From: UBA5793 sp040255465
GTDB lineage: Bacteria; Planctomycetota; Phycisphaerae; Phycisphaerales; UBA5793
DNA: 64,000 nt
Direction of reading: 5' to 3'
Assembly: GCA_040255465.1 (NCBI GenBank)
Contig: JBDZVA010000001.1
Coordinates: 1 to 64,000, forward strand
In this document: piece by piece, positions 55,198 through 62,906 of the stretch
Position numbering within the stretch: position 1 is the first letter of the stretch
Layout of the letters: every line of letters begins with the position of its first letter
Program-made: the position numbers and the translations under genes
The notes under the pieces: model-generated
Told to the model about the DNA's origin: nothing
The model's input: the letters and a program-made list of their open reading frames with translations, nothing else
Databases searched by the model: none

Positions 55198-56352
55198 ATG
55201 CGGATTCTTATCGCGCCGGACGGATTCAAAGAATCGATGTCGCCCGCACAGGCCGCCAGCGCCATGGCTCGCGGCGCCGCGCGCGCGCTGCCCACCGCTG
55301 AAATCGACTTTTGCCCCATCGCCGACGGCGGCGAAGGCACCGTCGAGTCGATCATCCGCGCCACAAGAGGTTCAACCCACACGGCCGACGTGCGCGGCCC
55401 GCTTCCAGGAATGCAGGTGCAGGCAACGTGGGGACTGCTGCCCGACCGTCGGTCGGCCATCATCGAACTGCCCGCCGCAGCCGGACTGGCGCTCGTGCCG
55501 CGCGAGTCGCGCAACCCGTTGCACACGACTACCTTTGGCGTCGGCGAACTGGTCCGATGCGCCCTTGATCAGGACTGCCGCACGATCATCATCGGCCTCG
55601 GCGGCTCTTCGACGTGCGACGGAGGTTGTGGGCTGGCGCAGGCGCTGGGTGTTCGATTCACGCTCGACGACGGTCGCGTACTCGACCGTTCGAGCGAGGA
55701 AGCGATGACCGGCGGGCGACTTGAGTCGATCCGCGCCATCGATGCTTCAGCCATCGAACGCCTGTCCGCAAGGGGCGTGCGGCTCGTCGCCGCCAATGAT
55801 GTGACGAATCCGCTGTTTGGCCCGCGCGGCTCGGCGTTCGTCTTTGGGCCGCAGAAGGGCGCCTCGGCCGAGGACGTACAGCGCCTGGACCGCGGATTGC
55901 GCCACCTCGCTTCGCTGCTTCCCGATGCGGATCCCGACGCGCCGGGAATGGGCGCGGCTGGCGGCTGCACGTTTGGAATCACCGCCATTCTCGGCGGCAC
56001 GCTGCGCTCGGGAATCGAACTCGTTCTCGAAACAGTCAGTTTCGAGAAGCGCCTCGAAGCCGCCGACCTCGTCCTGACGGGTGAAGGACGCCTCGATGAA
56101 CAATCGCTCGCAGGCAAGGCCGTCAGCGGCGTGGCGGCTGCGGCGGCCGGGCGGGGTGTACCCGTCATCGCACTTGTTGGCGATGCAACTCCCGAAGCAC
56201 GCCGGTGGGCGGGAACTGATGAGCCGGTCAGGCTCCACGCCATCTACACCATCAGCAATCTGGGGCACGATGAAAATGACTCGATGCGGCACGGGTCAAC
56301 GTACCTGGCGCAGATCGCCGAGACCGCCCTGCGGGCGTGGTCGCGTGATTGA
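55198..56352 (+). CDS. glycerate 2-kinase (GarK/GlxK type)
   Basis: A 384-residue enzyme of the first glycerate kinase family. The start MRILIAPDGFKESMSPAQAA, PIADGGEGTV, LGGSSTCDGGCG and TGEGRLDEQSLAGKAV are its conserved motifs. It phosphorylates D-glycerate to 2-phosphoglycerate. The length is normal. It follows the HtrA gene by 59 bases on the same strand. No other glycerate-metabolism gene lies nearby except the degenerate dehydrogenase at 15881, which is too far to be linked. Confidence 0.92.
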   Translation: MRILIAPDGFKESMSPAQAASAMARGAARALPTAEIDFCPIADGGEGTVESIIRATRGSTHTADVRGPLPGMQVQATWGLLPDRRSAIIELPAAAGLALVPRESRNPLHTTTFGVGELVRCALDQDCRTIIIGLGGSSTCDGGCGLAQALGVRFTLDDGRVLDRSSEEAMTGGRLESIRAIDASAIERLSARGVRLVAANDVTNPLFGPRGSAFVFGPQKGASAEDVQRLDRGLRHLASLLPDADPDAPGMGAAGGCTFGITAILGGTLRSGIELVLETVSFEKRLEAADLVLTGEGRLDEQSLAGKAVSGVAAAAAGRGVPVIALVGDATPEARRWAGTDEPVRLHAIYTISNLGHDENDSMRHGSTYLAQIAETALRAWSRD

Positions 56353-56397
56353 TTCCGGCTTTGTCCTGCGCCCGCCCGATCGCGTCCTTATCATCAC

Positions 56398-58506
56398 GTG
56401 TTGCCTGACCATCTTCGACAACTCGCGCCGTTTCTGAGTATCGCCCTGGCTTGGCCGTGGTGCATCGCTTGCGAGCGGGAGCAGCCGCGCGGCGCGGCGC
56501 CAACCGTCGTCGCGCCAGCGAGTGACCAATCTGCTGATCCGTCAATGGCAGGACCGACGGATCGTGAGTCGGGCGGGTCGGACGTTCCCGGAGGAGTGCC
56601 GGCTGGGCCGATTGGCGAGCCGCCGCCGGTAGCGGCTTCTGAAAAGCAACCGACCCCGCAATCAACTGCTGACATTCCGTGGCCGATGCGACCGGGTTTG
56701 CGCATCGCCGCACTGCGCAGTAAGGTGCCGACGGTCGATCGCGTGGTGCTCGTGCCTGACGAGGCGACGTATCTCGAAGCGATTTCGGAATGGAGCCTGG
56801 CCGGTCGCTGGCCGGTGCTCTTTGAAGATGATCAGTACGCGCCGATGTTCATTCGGCGCTTCAAGCCCGCCGAGGTGATTCGCAAGTCGGCAACAAGTGA
56901 GAAACTGCCTCGTAATGAGGCGCTCGAAGACGCGATGCGCTCCGTCGTCTCAAGGGCCTGGCGCAGTGGCAACGAAACAGAACTGAACGAAGCGGTCGTG
57001 AGCCTCAAGGATCGGTTCGAGAAGGTCGGCTGGACACCACCGGGCGTGGTCATCACCTCGGCTAAGGATGATGCCTGGCCCGCGGCGTTGGCGCTCGCGG
57101 CCGATCGTGGGCAGCCCATTGTGTTCCTCAGTGAGGGATTCGGACATCCCAGCACGATCCTGAAGACTGAAGACTGGCCGCGACTCAACGCCGCAGTGGA
57201 GTCTCTCGTTGCCTCCACGGGTTATTCCTATGACCAGCTCGGGGACGACATCGACACGATCACTCTCGTGCGTGAGTTGCCGACGAAGTACGTCGACGCG
57301 GGTGACCCATCCGGCAATTCGCGCAACGCCGTGACTGATGGCCTGGCGCGGACCGGAAAGATTCGCTGGGGATTTGCCGGCTGGATCTTCGGCTCGAGTA
57401 CTCAAACCACCTACATGGCGATGTGTTCGATCTTCCTCGAGCATGATTCGGCGTTGCTCTTCGACACCTACCCCGACGAGCCGGGCTGGTCGCGCTACGC
57501 GATGGACAAACCCGCCGACCGCCTGCGCGAACTGGGCGTGGAGGTGCAGCACACCGCGAGCCCCACCGCTACGGCTGCCGCGTGGGAGACACTCGCCCCC
57601 AGTGGCGTCAATGCCGATCTCATCTTCGTCAACACAAAGGGCAACCAGAACTGGTTTGATGCGGCCGACGGCAAGCGCGTCTTCGTCCATGATGTGCCGA
57701 TCCTCAACACCCCGGCCGCGGTCCATTTCGTGCATTCGTGGTCGTGCTTTTCGCCGGGCAACCGCAACACGCTGGCGGGCCGCTGGCTGGAGCGCGGGGC
57801 CTACGCCTACGTGGGCAGTGTGCAGGAACCGACGCTCAGCGCGTTCGTCCCGCCTGAACTTCTCGTCGATCGGTTGCGCTCGGCCATTCCATTCCTGATC
57901 GCAGCGCGGGTCTGGGAATTCGCCCCGTGGCGCGTGGCGACGATCGGCGATCCGCTCATGGTGATGCTCAAAGAGGCGCCTCGCATCACGCCCGAAACGC
58001 GACCGATCGAGGGCGAGAGCCTGCGCGAGGCGCTGCGTCGCGCCACCGATTCCGCCACGGCCAGTGGAAACTGGACCGAGGTGGTGCGCGTCGTCAACCT
58101 GCTCGGTCTCGATGACCTGATAGTGAGCATCTACAACCAGCGTCTCAGGGACGTCGCACCGGCTGGGGACATTGCGCTGGCGCTGGGTGCGATTTTCCGG
58201 AAGAGTGATGCGCAAACCTTTCTGCACGCCATTGAGCAGATCCCCGTATCGCAACTCACGCCCGTGCAGCGCGACATGCTCTGGCTCAAGTGCCTGCCTT
58301 CGCTTCGCGCCATCAATTCACCTGCGCAGCTTGCGCTGCTGCGACTGAACATCCGCACGCCGCTGGGCTACGTCGACGCCTGCCGGCTGGCGCCGATCAT
58401 GAAGACGCAGGGCCAGTCCAGCCTCATCGACCCGATGCTCGACGAGTACGAGTCGGACGCAAAAGAGAAGTACGCCAGGGACCTGATCCGCAGCGCCCGG
58501 CCGTGA
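56398..58506 (+). CDS. lipoprotein with a possible clan-CD-like cysteine motif
   Basis: About 702 residues. A signal with lipobox (AWPWCIACE) is followed by a Pro/Gly-rich linker to about residue 90. The middle (KVPTVDRVVLVPDEATYLEA to GYSYDQLG) is alpha/beta. A segment AVHFVHSWSCFSPGNRNTLA with RGAYAYVGSVQEPTLSAF resembles the His-to-Cys region of C25-like proteins. A helical C-terminus (about 540-702) may hold short helical repeats. The GTG at 56398 is near TATCAT (3 bases before); a TTG follows at once. The family is not certain and protease activity is only a possibility. Confidence 0.6.
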   Translation: MLPDHLRQLAPFLSIALAWPWCIACEREQPRGAAPTVVAPASDQSADPSMAGPTDRESGGSDVPGGVPAGPIGEPPPVAASEKQPTPQSTADIPWPMRPGLRIAALRSKVPTVDRVVLVPDEATYLEAISEWSLAGRWPVLFEDDQYAPMFIRRFKPAEVIRKSATSEKLPRNEALEDAMRSVVSRAWRSGNETELNEAVVSLKDRFEKVGWTPPGVVITSAKDDAWPAALALAADRGQPIVFLSEGFGHPSTILKTEDWPRLNAAVESLVASTGYSYDQLGDDIDTITLVRELPTKYVDAGDPSGNSRNAVTDGLARTGKIRWGFAGWIFGSSTQTTYMAMCSIFLEHDSALLFDTYPDEPGWSRYAMDKPADRLRELGVEVQHTASPTATAAAWETLAPSGVNADLIFVNTKGNQNWFDAADGKRVFVHDVPILNTPAAVHFVHSWSCFSPGNRNTLAGRWLERGAYAYVGSVQEPTLSAFVPPELLVDRLRSAIPFLIAARVWEFAPWRVATIGDPLMVMLKEAPRITPETRPIEGESLREALRRATDSATASGNWTEVVRVVNLLGLDDLIVSIYNQRLRDVAPAGDIALALGAIFRKSDAQTFLHAIEQIPVSQLTPVQRDMLWLKCLPSLRAINSPAQLALLRLNIRTPLGYVDACRLAPIMKTQGQSSLIDPMLDEYESDAKEKYARDLIRSARP

Positions 58507-58545
58507 GTCGCGACTCGCCGCGCCGGCTCGCTACCATCGCACACT

Positions 58546-59352
58546 GTGCTTCGTGAACAGGATATTCAGACCGCCACGCGCGCTGCCGAACTGGTTGTCG
58601 AAACGCATCGTGTCCTCGCGCCCGCATTGCGAACGGGCATGACGCTTGGGGAGATTGATCGTCTCGTCGGCGAGACACTTGCGAAGCTCGGCACCCGAAG
58701 TGCTTTCCTCGGATATCGTACGGCGCGCTACCCGGCGTTCCCCTCGCATGCGTGCCTGAGCGTCAACGATGTCATCGTTCACGGCACAGCGGGGATGACA
58801 CTTGATCCACTCAAGCGAGGCGATGTGATCTCCATCGACATCGGCGTGGTCTACCACGGCTGGATCGGCGACGCAGCCTGGACCTACATCCTCGAAGAAG
58901 CGACCGACGAAAGTCGCCGACTGTGCGAGTGCGGCATCGATTCGCTTCGCCGGGGCGTCGAACAATTGCGCCCGGGCTTTCCGCTTCTGCGCTGGGCGGA
59001 GGCCGTGCAACAGTGCGTCGAAAGAGACTATGGCTTTCACTGCGTCAGCGGGTTGGGCGGGCACGGCTACGGCCGCGAACTCCACACGGCACCGCACGTG
59101 GCCAACTCGGTTCCGCCGTATCCCGGCGACTGGCCCGATGCCCAGCTCAGGCTCACGGCCCCGTTACTTCTGGCGGTTGAGCCGATCATCGCCGTGGGAA
59201 CCAATCGCATGGAACAGAAGCCCCGGCAATGGCCCATTCGCACCGCCGACGGCTCGCTGAGTGTGCATTACGAGCATGATGTGCTCATCACCGAGGATGG
59301 CCCGCGCGTGCTGACAGCCGGTCTCGAGGATCTCCCCATGATTGTGGGGTAG
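58546..59352 (+). CDS. map: methionine aminopeptidase
   Basis: A 268-residue M24-family enzyme that removes the initiator methionine. Metal ligands are visible: two aspartates ten residues apart in SIDIGVVYHGWIGDAAW, the histidine in GHGYGRELHTAPHV, a glutamate in LLAVEPI and a glutamate in VHYEHDVLIT. The start is GTG 58546; no Shine-Dalgarno, TACCAT ends 8 bases before. FPSHACLSVNDVIVHG matches type I enzymes. It precedes the selenoprotein by 129 bases. Confidence 0.93.
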   Translation: MLREQDIQTATRAAELVVETHRVLAPALRTGMTLGEIDRLVGETLAKLGTRSAFLGYRTARYPAFPSHACLSVNDVIVHGTAGMTLDPLKRGDVISIDIGVVYHGWIGDAAWTYILEEATDESRRLCECGIDSLRRGVEQLRPGFPLLRWAEAVQQCVERDYGFHCVSGLGGHGYGRELHTAPHVANSVPPYPGDWPDAQLRLTAPLLLAVEPIIAVGTNRMEQKPRQWPIRTADGSLSVHYEHDVLITEDGPRVLTAGLEDLPMIVG

Positions 59353-59481
59353 TCGCATCCACAGCGTGACCCGACGGCCGCTCTGGCCCGTATGATTGGT
59401 TTCGGCTCAGGCGAGCGATGCGATCGGCGCACGCGTTGTTCACCGAATGCCCTGTTGCGCCACTGGCCAAGGAGACCGAGC

Positions 59482-59706
59482 ATGAAGGTTTCGATCAAGT
59501 ATTGCGGGATGTGAAACTACCGCCCGCGAGCCGCCGGTCTGGCGGAAGAGATCAAGAAGCGATTCGGAGTCGACTCGGAACTGATTCAGGGTTCAGGCGG
59601 CGTGTTTGACGTCACCGTGAACGGCAAACTTATCTACAGCAAGCGCGAAACAGGCGAGTTCCCCGACCACGTCAAACTCCTCGACGAGATCGCTGCGAGC
59701 AGGTAA
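59482..59706 (+). CDS. SelW/Rdx-type selenoprotein with in-frame TGA (Sec at residue 11)
   Basis: About 74 residues. The frame reads MKVSIKYCGM-TGA-NYRPRA..., so a CxxU redox motif (C8, U11) stands near the N-terminus as in SelW/SelT/SelH Rdx proteins. The rest matches the family: AAGLAEEIKKRFGVD, GSGGVFDVTVNGKLIYSKRE, GEFPDHVKLLDEI. The true stop is TAA 59704-59706. AAGGAG (59469-59474) lies 7 bases before the ATG. Right after the TGA a GC hairpin with loop GGTCT can act as SECIS. A strong terminator follows the stop. The function is probably a thioredoxin-like redox protein. selA, selB, selC and selD are not in this window. A Cys-to-stop mutant is the alternative. Confidence 0.82.
59531..59545 (+). 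promoter_or_regulatory. candidate bacterial SECIS hairpin
   Basis: CCGCC-GGTCT-GGCGG forms a perfect 5-bp GC stem with a 5-base loop, 16 bases after the in-frame TGA at 59512-59514. The loop GGTCT matches the apical loop of the E. coli fdhF SECIS, and the distance to TGA is about three bases longer. Inside the coding frame this spans AGLAE of the selenoprotein. Confidence 0.65.
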
Positions 59707-59728
59707 ATCATCTCGCTGCCGAAAACAC

Positions 59729-59765
59729 AAAGCCCCCGTCGATCGGTTGGATCGACGGGGGCTTT
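59729..59765. terminator. perfect 16-bp bidirectional terminator
   Basis: AAAGCCCCCGTCGATC (59729-59744), loop GGTTG, and its exact complement (59750-59765). The A-rich bases before it and TTT inside give partial U-runs on both strands. It ends the selenoprotein transcript (+) and the subtilase transcript (-) between their stops. Confidence 0.85.
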
Positions 59766-59797
59766 CAGTTGCCATCTGATGTACGGGCTGGCAAGCG

Positions 59798-61594
59798 CTA
59801 CTCGATCACGAGATCGACGACATTGCTCGTGCGCTGGTACTGTGCCGCCTGCATCCACACGTGAATGCCCTGGGTGTTTGGCGGAACGCGCTTGCGAAGC
59901 AAAGCGTAGCCGTCCTGGTCGGCCGTGCGGATACCCGCCTGGCGGGGGGAGGCGAGGTCAATGGTGACGTCGAGTTGCGGCACGTAAGTGCTGCCCGTGC
60001 CTCGAACGCTGTAGACGAAGACGACGATCTCGCCCGGGGTAGCGCGGAAGACTTCGGCGTCCGCATTCACGCCGGCCACGAAGCGCGAGGTCTGCAGGCG
60101 AATCGGTGGTTCGCCGCTCATCGCACTGAGAACTGCCTCATACGCATCAACGCGGCCGGAACCGAACTGGTTGTCCTTGCCGGGCGCGCCCAGGTCAACC
60201 GCCGTTGCTTCGAGCAGATCCTTGATGGCGTAGTGATCAAGGCTCGGATTCGCTTCGAGCATCAGGGCGATGGCGCCGGCCACGTGCGGAGTCGCCATGG
60301 AGGTGCCGCTGAGGTTCGTGTATCCCGTGCAGTTGTTCGAGGTGGACTTCGTGTTCACACCCGGCGCCGAGATGGTGGGCTTGATTTTTCCGGGCGGGTA
60401 CGGCCAGTCGTTGTAGGGCTGGATGCCGGTCCAGGAAATCGGCCCCTGGCTGGAGAAACTCGCCAGAGCGTCGTTGCAGTCGGTGGCGCCGACGGTGATC
60501 ATGTCCGGCACATCGCCGGGGGTGCGCACCGAATCGACCGGCGGGCAGCAGTTGCCCTCATTGCCGGCCGCAAAGACAACCACGACGCCCGCGGCCATCG
60601 CGTTCTCGCACACGCTGCGCCACGTCGGGCGATCGGGAGCGGTCGAGTGCGGCCAGCCGAGGCTCGCCGTGAGCACGTCGGCGCCGTTGTCGACTCCGTA
60701 CTGAATGCTGTCCCACACCGACTGCTCGCCGGAGAAGGAGTTGTAGAACTTGAGGATCATCATCTCGACGTCGGGGGCCATGCCGGACTGCGTGCCGTTG
60801 GTTCCATCGCCGGCGACCGTTCCGGTGGTGTGGGTGCCGTGACCGTTGTTGTCGCCGACGTTGTTGTTGTTGCTCTCGAAGTTCCAGCCGTGCACGTCAT
60901 CGACGTAACCGTTGTTGTCATCGTCGATGTTGTTGTTGGGGATTTCGCCGGGGTTGTCCCAGATCTGGTTGACGAGATCGGGGTGGGTGATGCAGGCGCC
61001 GGTGTCGATGATTCCGACGACGACACCGCGACCGGTGAAGCCCAGTTCGCTCCAGACGCGCGGTGCGCCCATCAGATCGACGCCGCATTCGATCTCGGCG
61101 ATTGCTCCGTCTTCTCCGGGCTCGAAGGGGAGGACTTCAACACCCATGGGTCTGTCGTAATGCACGTAGTCCACGTCGCCGCGCTGCGCGATCTGGGCCA
61201 CGACATTGGGCGTGGCGCGAACGCCGATGACATTGTGAATCCACAGCGGACGAATGTTCTCCGCCTGACCTGCCGCACTGGCCTGCCGCAGCCGCGCCAA
61301 CAGATCCGCCTGCGACGCGGCGGCCAGCGGTTTGAGCAGGTCCCGGATGGCCTGGCGCTGAAACGCCTTGTCGCCGATGGCCGCGATGCGGGCCACGTCC
61401 TGGCGCGACGCCTGCTCGCGCATGACAATTGTCACCGGGACGAGCGCATCAGGTTGAGCCTGACGCAGCACCTCGGCGAGGTTATCGCGCAGTTTGGCCG
61501 ATCCCGCGTCCTGCCCCAGCGCCGCCGGCGCCAGGCACATCGCACTCAGGGCCAATGCGGCGCCCATTGCCATTCGATTCTGTCGTACATGCAT
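59798..61594 (-). CDS. secreted subtilisin-like serine protease (S8)
   Basis: A 598-residue protein with signal peptide (MAMGAALALSAMCLAPAALG). A prodomain-like region (about 30-150) precedes the catalytic domain with aspartate in GIIDTGACITHPD, histidine in NNGHGTHTTGTVAG and serine in NLSGTSMATPHVAGAIAL. An Asn-rich loop (NNNIDDDNNGYVDD) suggests calcium binding. The C-terminal about 110 residues carry the shared beta-domain (GEIVVFVYSVRGTGSTYVPQ ... SNVVDLVIE). AGGAG stands before the ATG at 61594. It is probably extracellular. Confidence 0.92.
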   Translation of the reverse strand: MHVRQNRMAMGAALALSAMCLAPAALGQDAGSAKLRDNLAEVLRQAQPDALVPVTIVMREQASRQDVARIAAIGDKAFQRQAIRDLLKPLAAASQADLLARLRQASAAGQAENIRPLWIHNVIGVRATPNVVAQIAQRGDVDYVHYDRPMGVEVLPFEPGEDGAIAEIECGVDLMGAPRVWSELGFTGRGVVVGIIDTGACITHPDLVNQIWDNPGEIPNNNIDDDNNGYVDDVHGWNFESNNNNVGDNNGHGTHTTGTVAGDGTNGTQSGMAPDVEMMILKFYNSFSGEQSVWDSIQYGVDNGADVLTASLGWPHSTAPDRPTWRSVCENAMAAGVVVVFAAGNEGNCCPPVDSVRTPGDVPDMITVGATDCNDALASFSSQGPISWTGIQPYNDWPYPPGKIKPTISAPGVNTKSTSNNCTGYTNLSGTSMATPHVAGAIALMLEANPSLDHYAIKDLLEATAVDLGAPGKDNQFGSGRVDAYEAVLSAMSGEPPIRLQTSRFVAGVNADAEVFRATPGEIVVFVYSVRGTGSTYVPQLDVTIDLASPRQAGIRTADQDGYALLRKRVPPNTQGIHVWMQAAQYQRTSNVVDLVIE

Positions 61595-61902
61595 GTTCTG
61601 CTCCTCCTGTAGTGAGTCACCCACGCCCCCAATTTGCCTTCGTATCAACCGCACAGCGCGGCTCGTTATTGCCGGATTTGCACCACTTTGACGGCGGCGG
61701 TCAGCAGAGAAGAAGCTCCACTTCCCACGACCGACGAATCGTATTCGTTTGCCGACCGCGCCACCCGACGTGCCGGACCGTTTTTCCAATCGCATCAGCG
61801 GGCTCATCGCCGAATGCTCTTCCCGCCCTATCGAGCGGATCACGGAGGCGCGTCTCAACATTCGACTCAATCGTGAACCAGGCGGCAATTCCTGCTGAAA
61901 CG
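61595..61902. other. 308-base intergenic region, no convincing gene
   Basis: This lies between the subtilase start and the MscS stop on the minus strand. A plus-strand frame from about 61693 to 61898 is open but has no ATG or ribosome site and no family match that I recognise. It probably holds the subtilase promoter. Confidence 0.5.
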
Positions 61903-62799
61903 CTACTCCACTTTGTCGAGATGCACATCCATCTGCGGGTAAGGTATGGTGATTCCCGCCGCATCAAGGGACTTGCGCGCCGCCCGGATCAACGCCTGTT
62001 TGACGTCAATGAATTTGGCTCGCTCGGCCCACACGCGCACCTCCCAGTTGACGGATGAATCGGCAAAGGCCGTCACCACGACGGCGGGATCCTTTTCCTT
62101 GCTGCGGATCTCCACGCTCATGGCCGCCTCCATCAGCGCGGCGCGCGTGGCGTCCTGATCCGCGTCGTAGGACACGCCGACGGGCACATCGACGCGTCGA
62201 ATCGCGTGATAGGTGATGTTTTCAATCGTGTTGCCGAAGACCCGGCTGTTGGGGATGAAGATGCGCCGATTGTCGAAGGTGTCGATCGTGGTCACGAACA
62301 GGTCGATGGCAAAGACCACACCCGTCTCGCCACCAACCTTCACGACGTCGCCGACTTTGAAGAGGCGGAAGACCAGCAGCATCACGCCGCTGGCGAGGTT
62401 TGACAAACTCCCCTGCAGAGCGAGTCCGATGGCGATACCCGCGGCGCCGAGCACGGCGGCGATGCTCGTCATGTCGAAGCCGAACAGAGTCAGGCAGGTG
62501 ACGATGCCAAGAATCATGATCGCCCAGCGGACCAGCGTGCCAAAGAAACGCGCAAGCGTGACTTCGAGCCGCGCCTTGACCAGCGCGGTCTCAGTCGCCC
62601 GTCTCACCCACGCCGAAATAATGAGCGCCGCGATGAGCACGACGATGGCGCCCAGGACTGGCAGGGCGTATTCCTTGGCCAGAAGCTGAGCCTGCATGAA
62701 CCACTCGGGCAGTTTCTGCGAGGCGCTTTGCGCCTTGTCGGCGCCGTCTCCTGCCGAGTCCCCCTGGGCCAGCGTCAACATCGTCGTCATCAATGACAT
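61903..62799 (-). CDS. small-conductance mechanosensitive channel (MscS family)
   Basis: A 298-residue inner-membrane channel. Helices near residues 45-65 and 85-110 are followed by the pore helix with glycine/alanine packing (SIAAVLGAAGIAIGLALQGSL), then the beta-domain KVGDVVKVGGETGVVFAIDLFVTTI and IFIPNSRVFGNTIENIT. It opens under membrane tension to release solutes. The length matches E. coli MscS. The first 30 residues are Gln/Asp-rich and variable. The start ATG 62799 is the first of several nearby. Confidence 0.92.
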   Translation of the reverse strand: MSLMTTMLTLAQGDSAGDGADKAQSASQKLPEWFMQAQLLAKEYALPVLGAIVVLIAALIISAWVRRATETALVKARLEVTLARFFGTLVRWAIMILGIVTCLTLFGFDMTSIAAVLGAAGIAIGLALQGSLSNLASGVMLLVFRLFKVGDVVKVGGETGVVFAIDLFVTTIDTFDNRRIFIPNSRVFGNTIENITYHAIRRVDVPVGVSYDADQDATRAALMEAAMSVEIRSKEKDPAVVVTAFADSSVNWEVRVWAERAKFIDVKQALIRAARKSLDAAGITIPYPQMDVHLDKVE

Positions 62800-62872
62800 G
62801 GTTGTCTCTCTCAATTCGAAGCGGTGAGTCCGGCCGTGTGCCGAGGCATTGTATGGAGTTGCCTTGACCTGG

Positions 62873-62901
62873 TGGACGTCTGTTTCCGCCGTCGTTATCC
62901 T
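62873..62901 (+). promoter_or_regulatory. promoter abutting the zinc-ribbon membrane gene
   Basis: TGGACG (62873-62878), 17-base spacer, TATCCT (62896-62901), five bases, then the ATG at 62907. The same TATCCT-N5-ATG arrangement occurs at recQ. Confidence 0.5.
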
Positions 62902-62906
62902 CGAAC

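Noticed and set aside
59418..59609. 63-codon plus-strand frame overlapping the selenoprotein
   Set aside because: It has no family match and no ribosome site, whereas the alternative frame with TGA read as Sec gives a complete Rdx protein with a good Shine-Dalgarno.
61693..61898. Open plus-strand frame upstream of the MscS stop
   Set aside because: It has no ATG or GTG with a ribosome site and no domain, so it is treated as chance.
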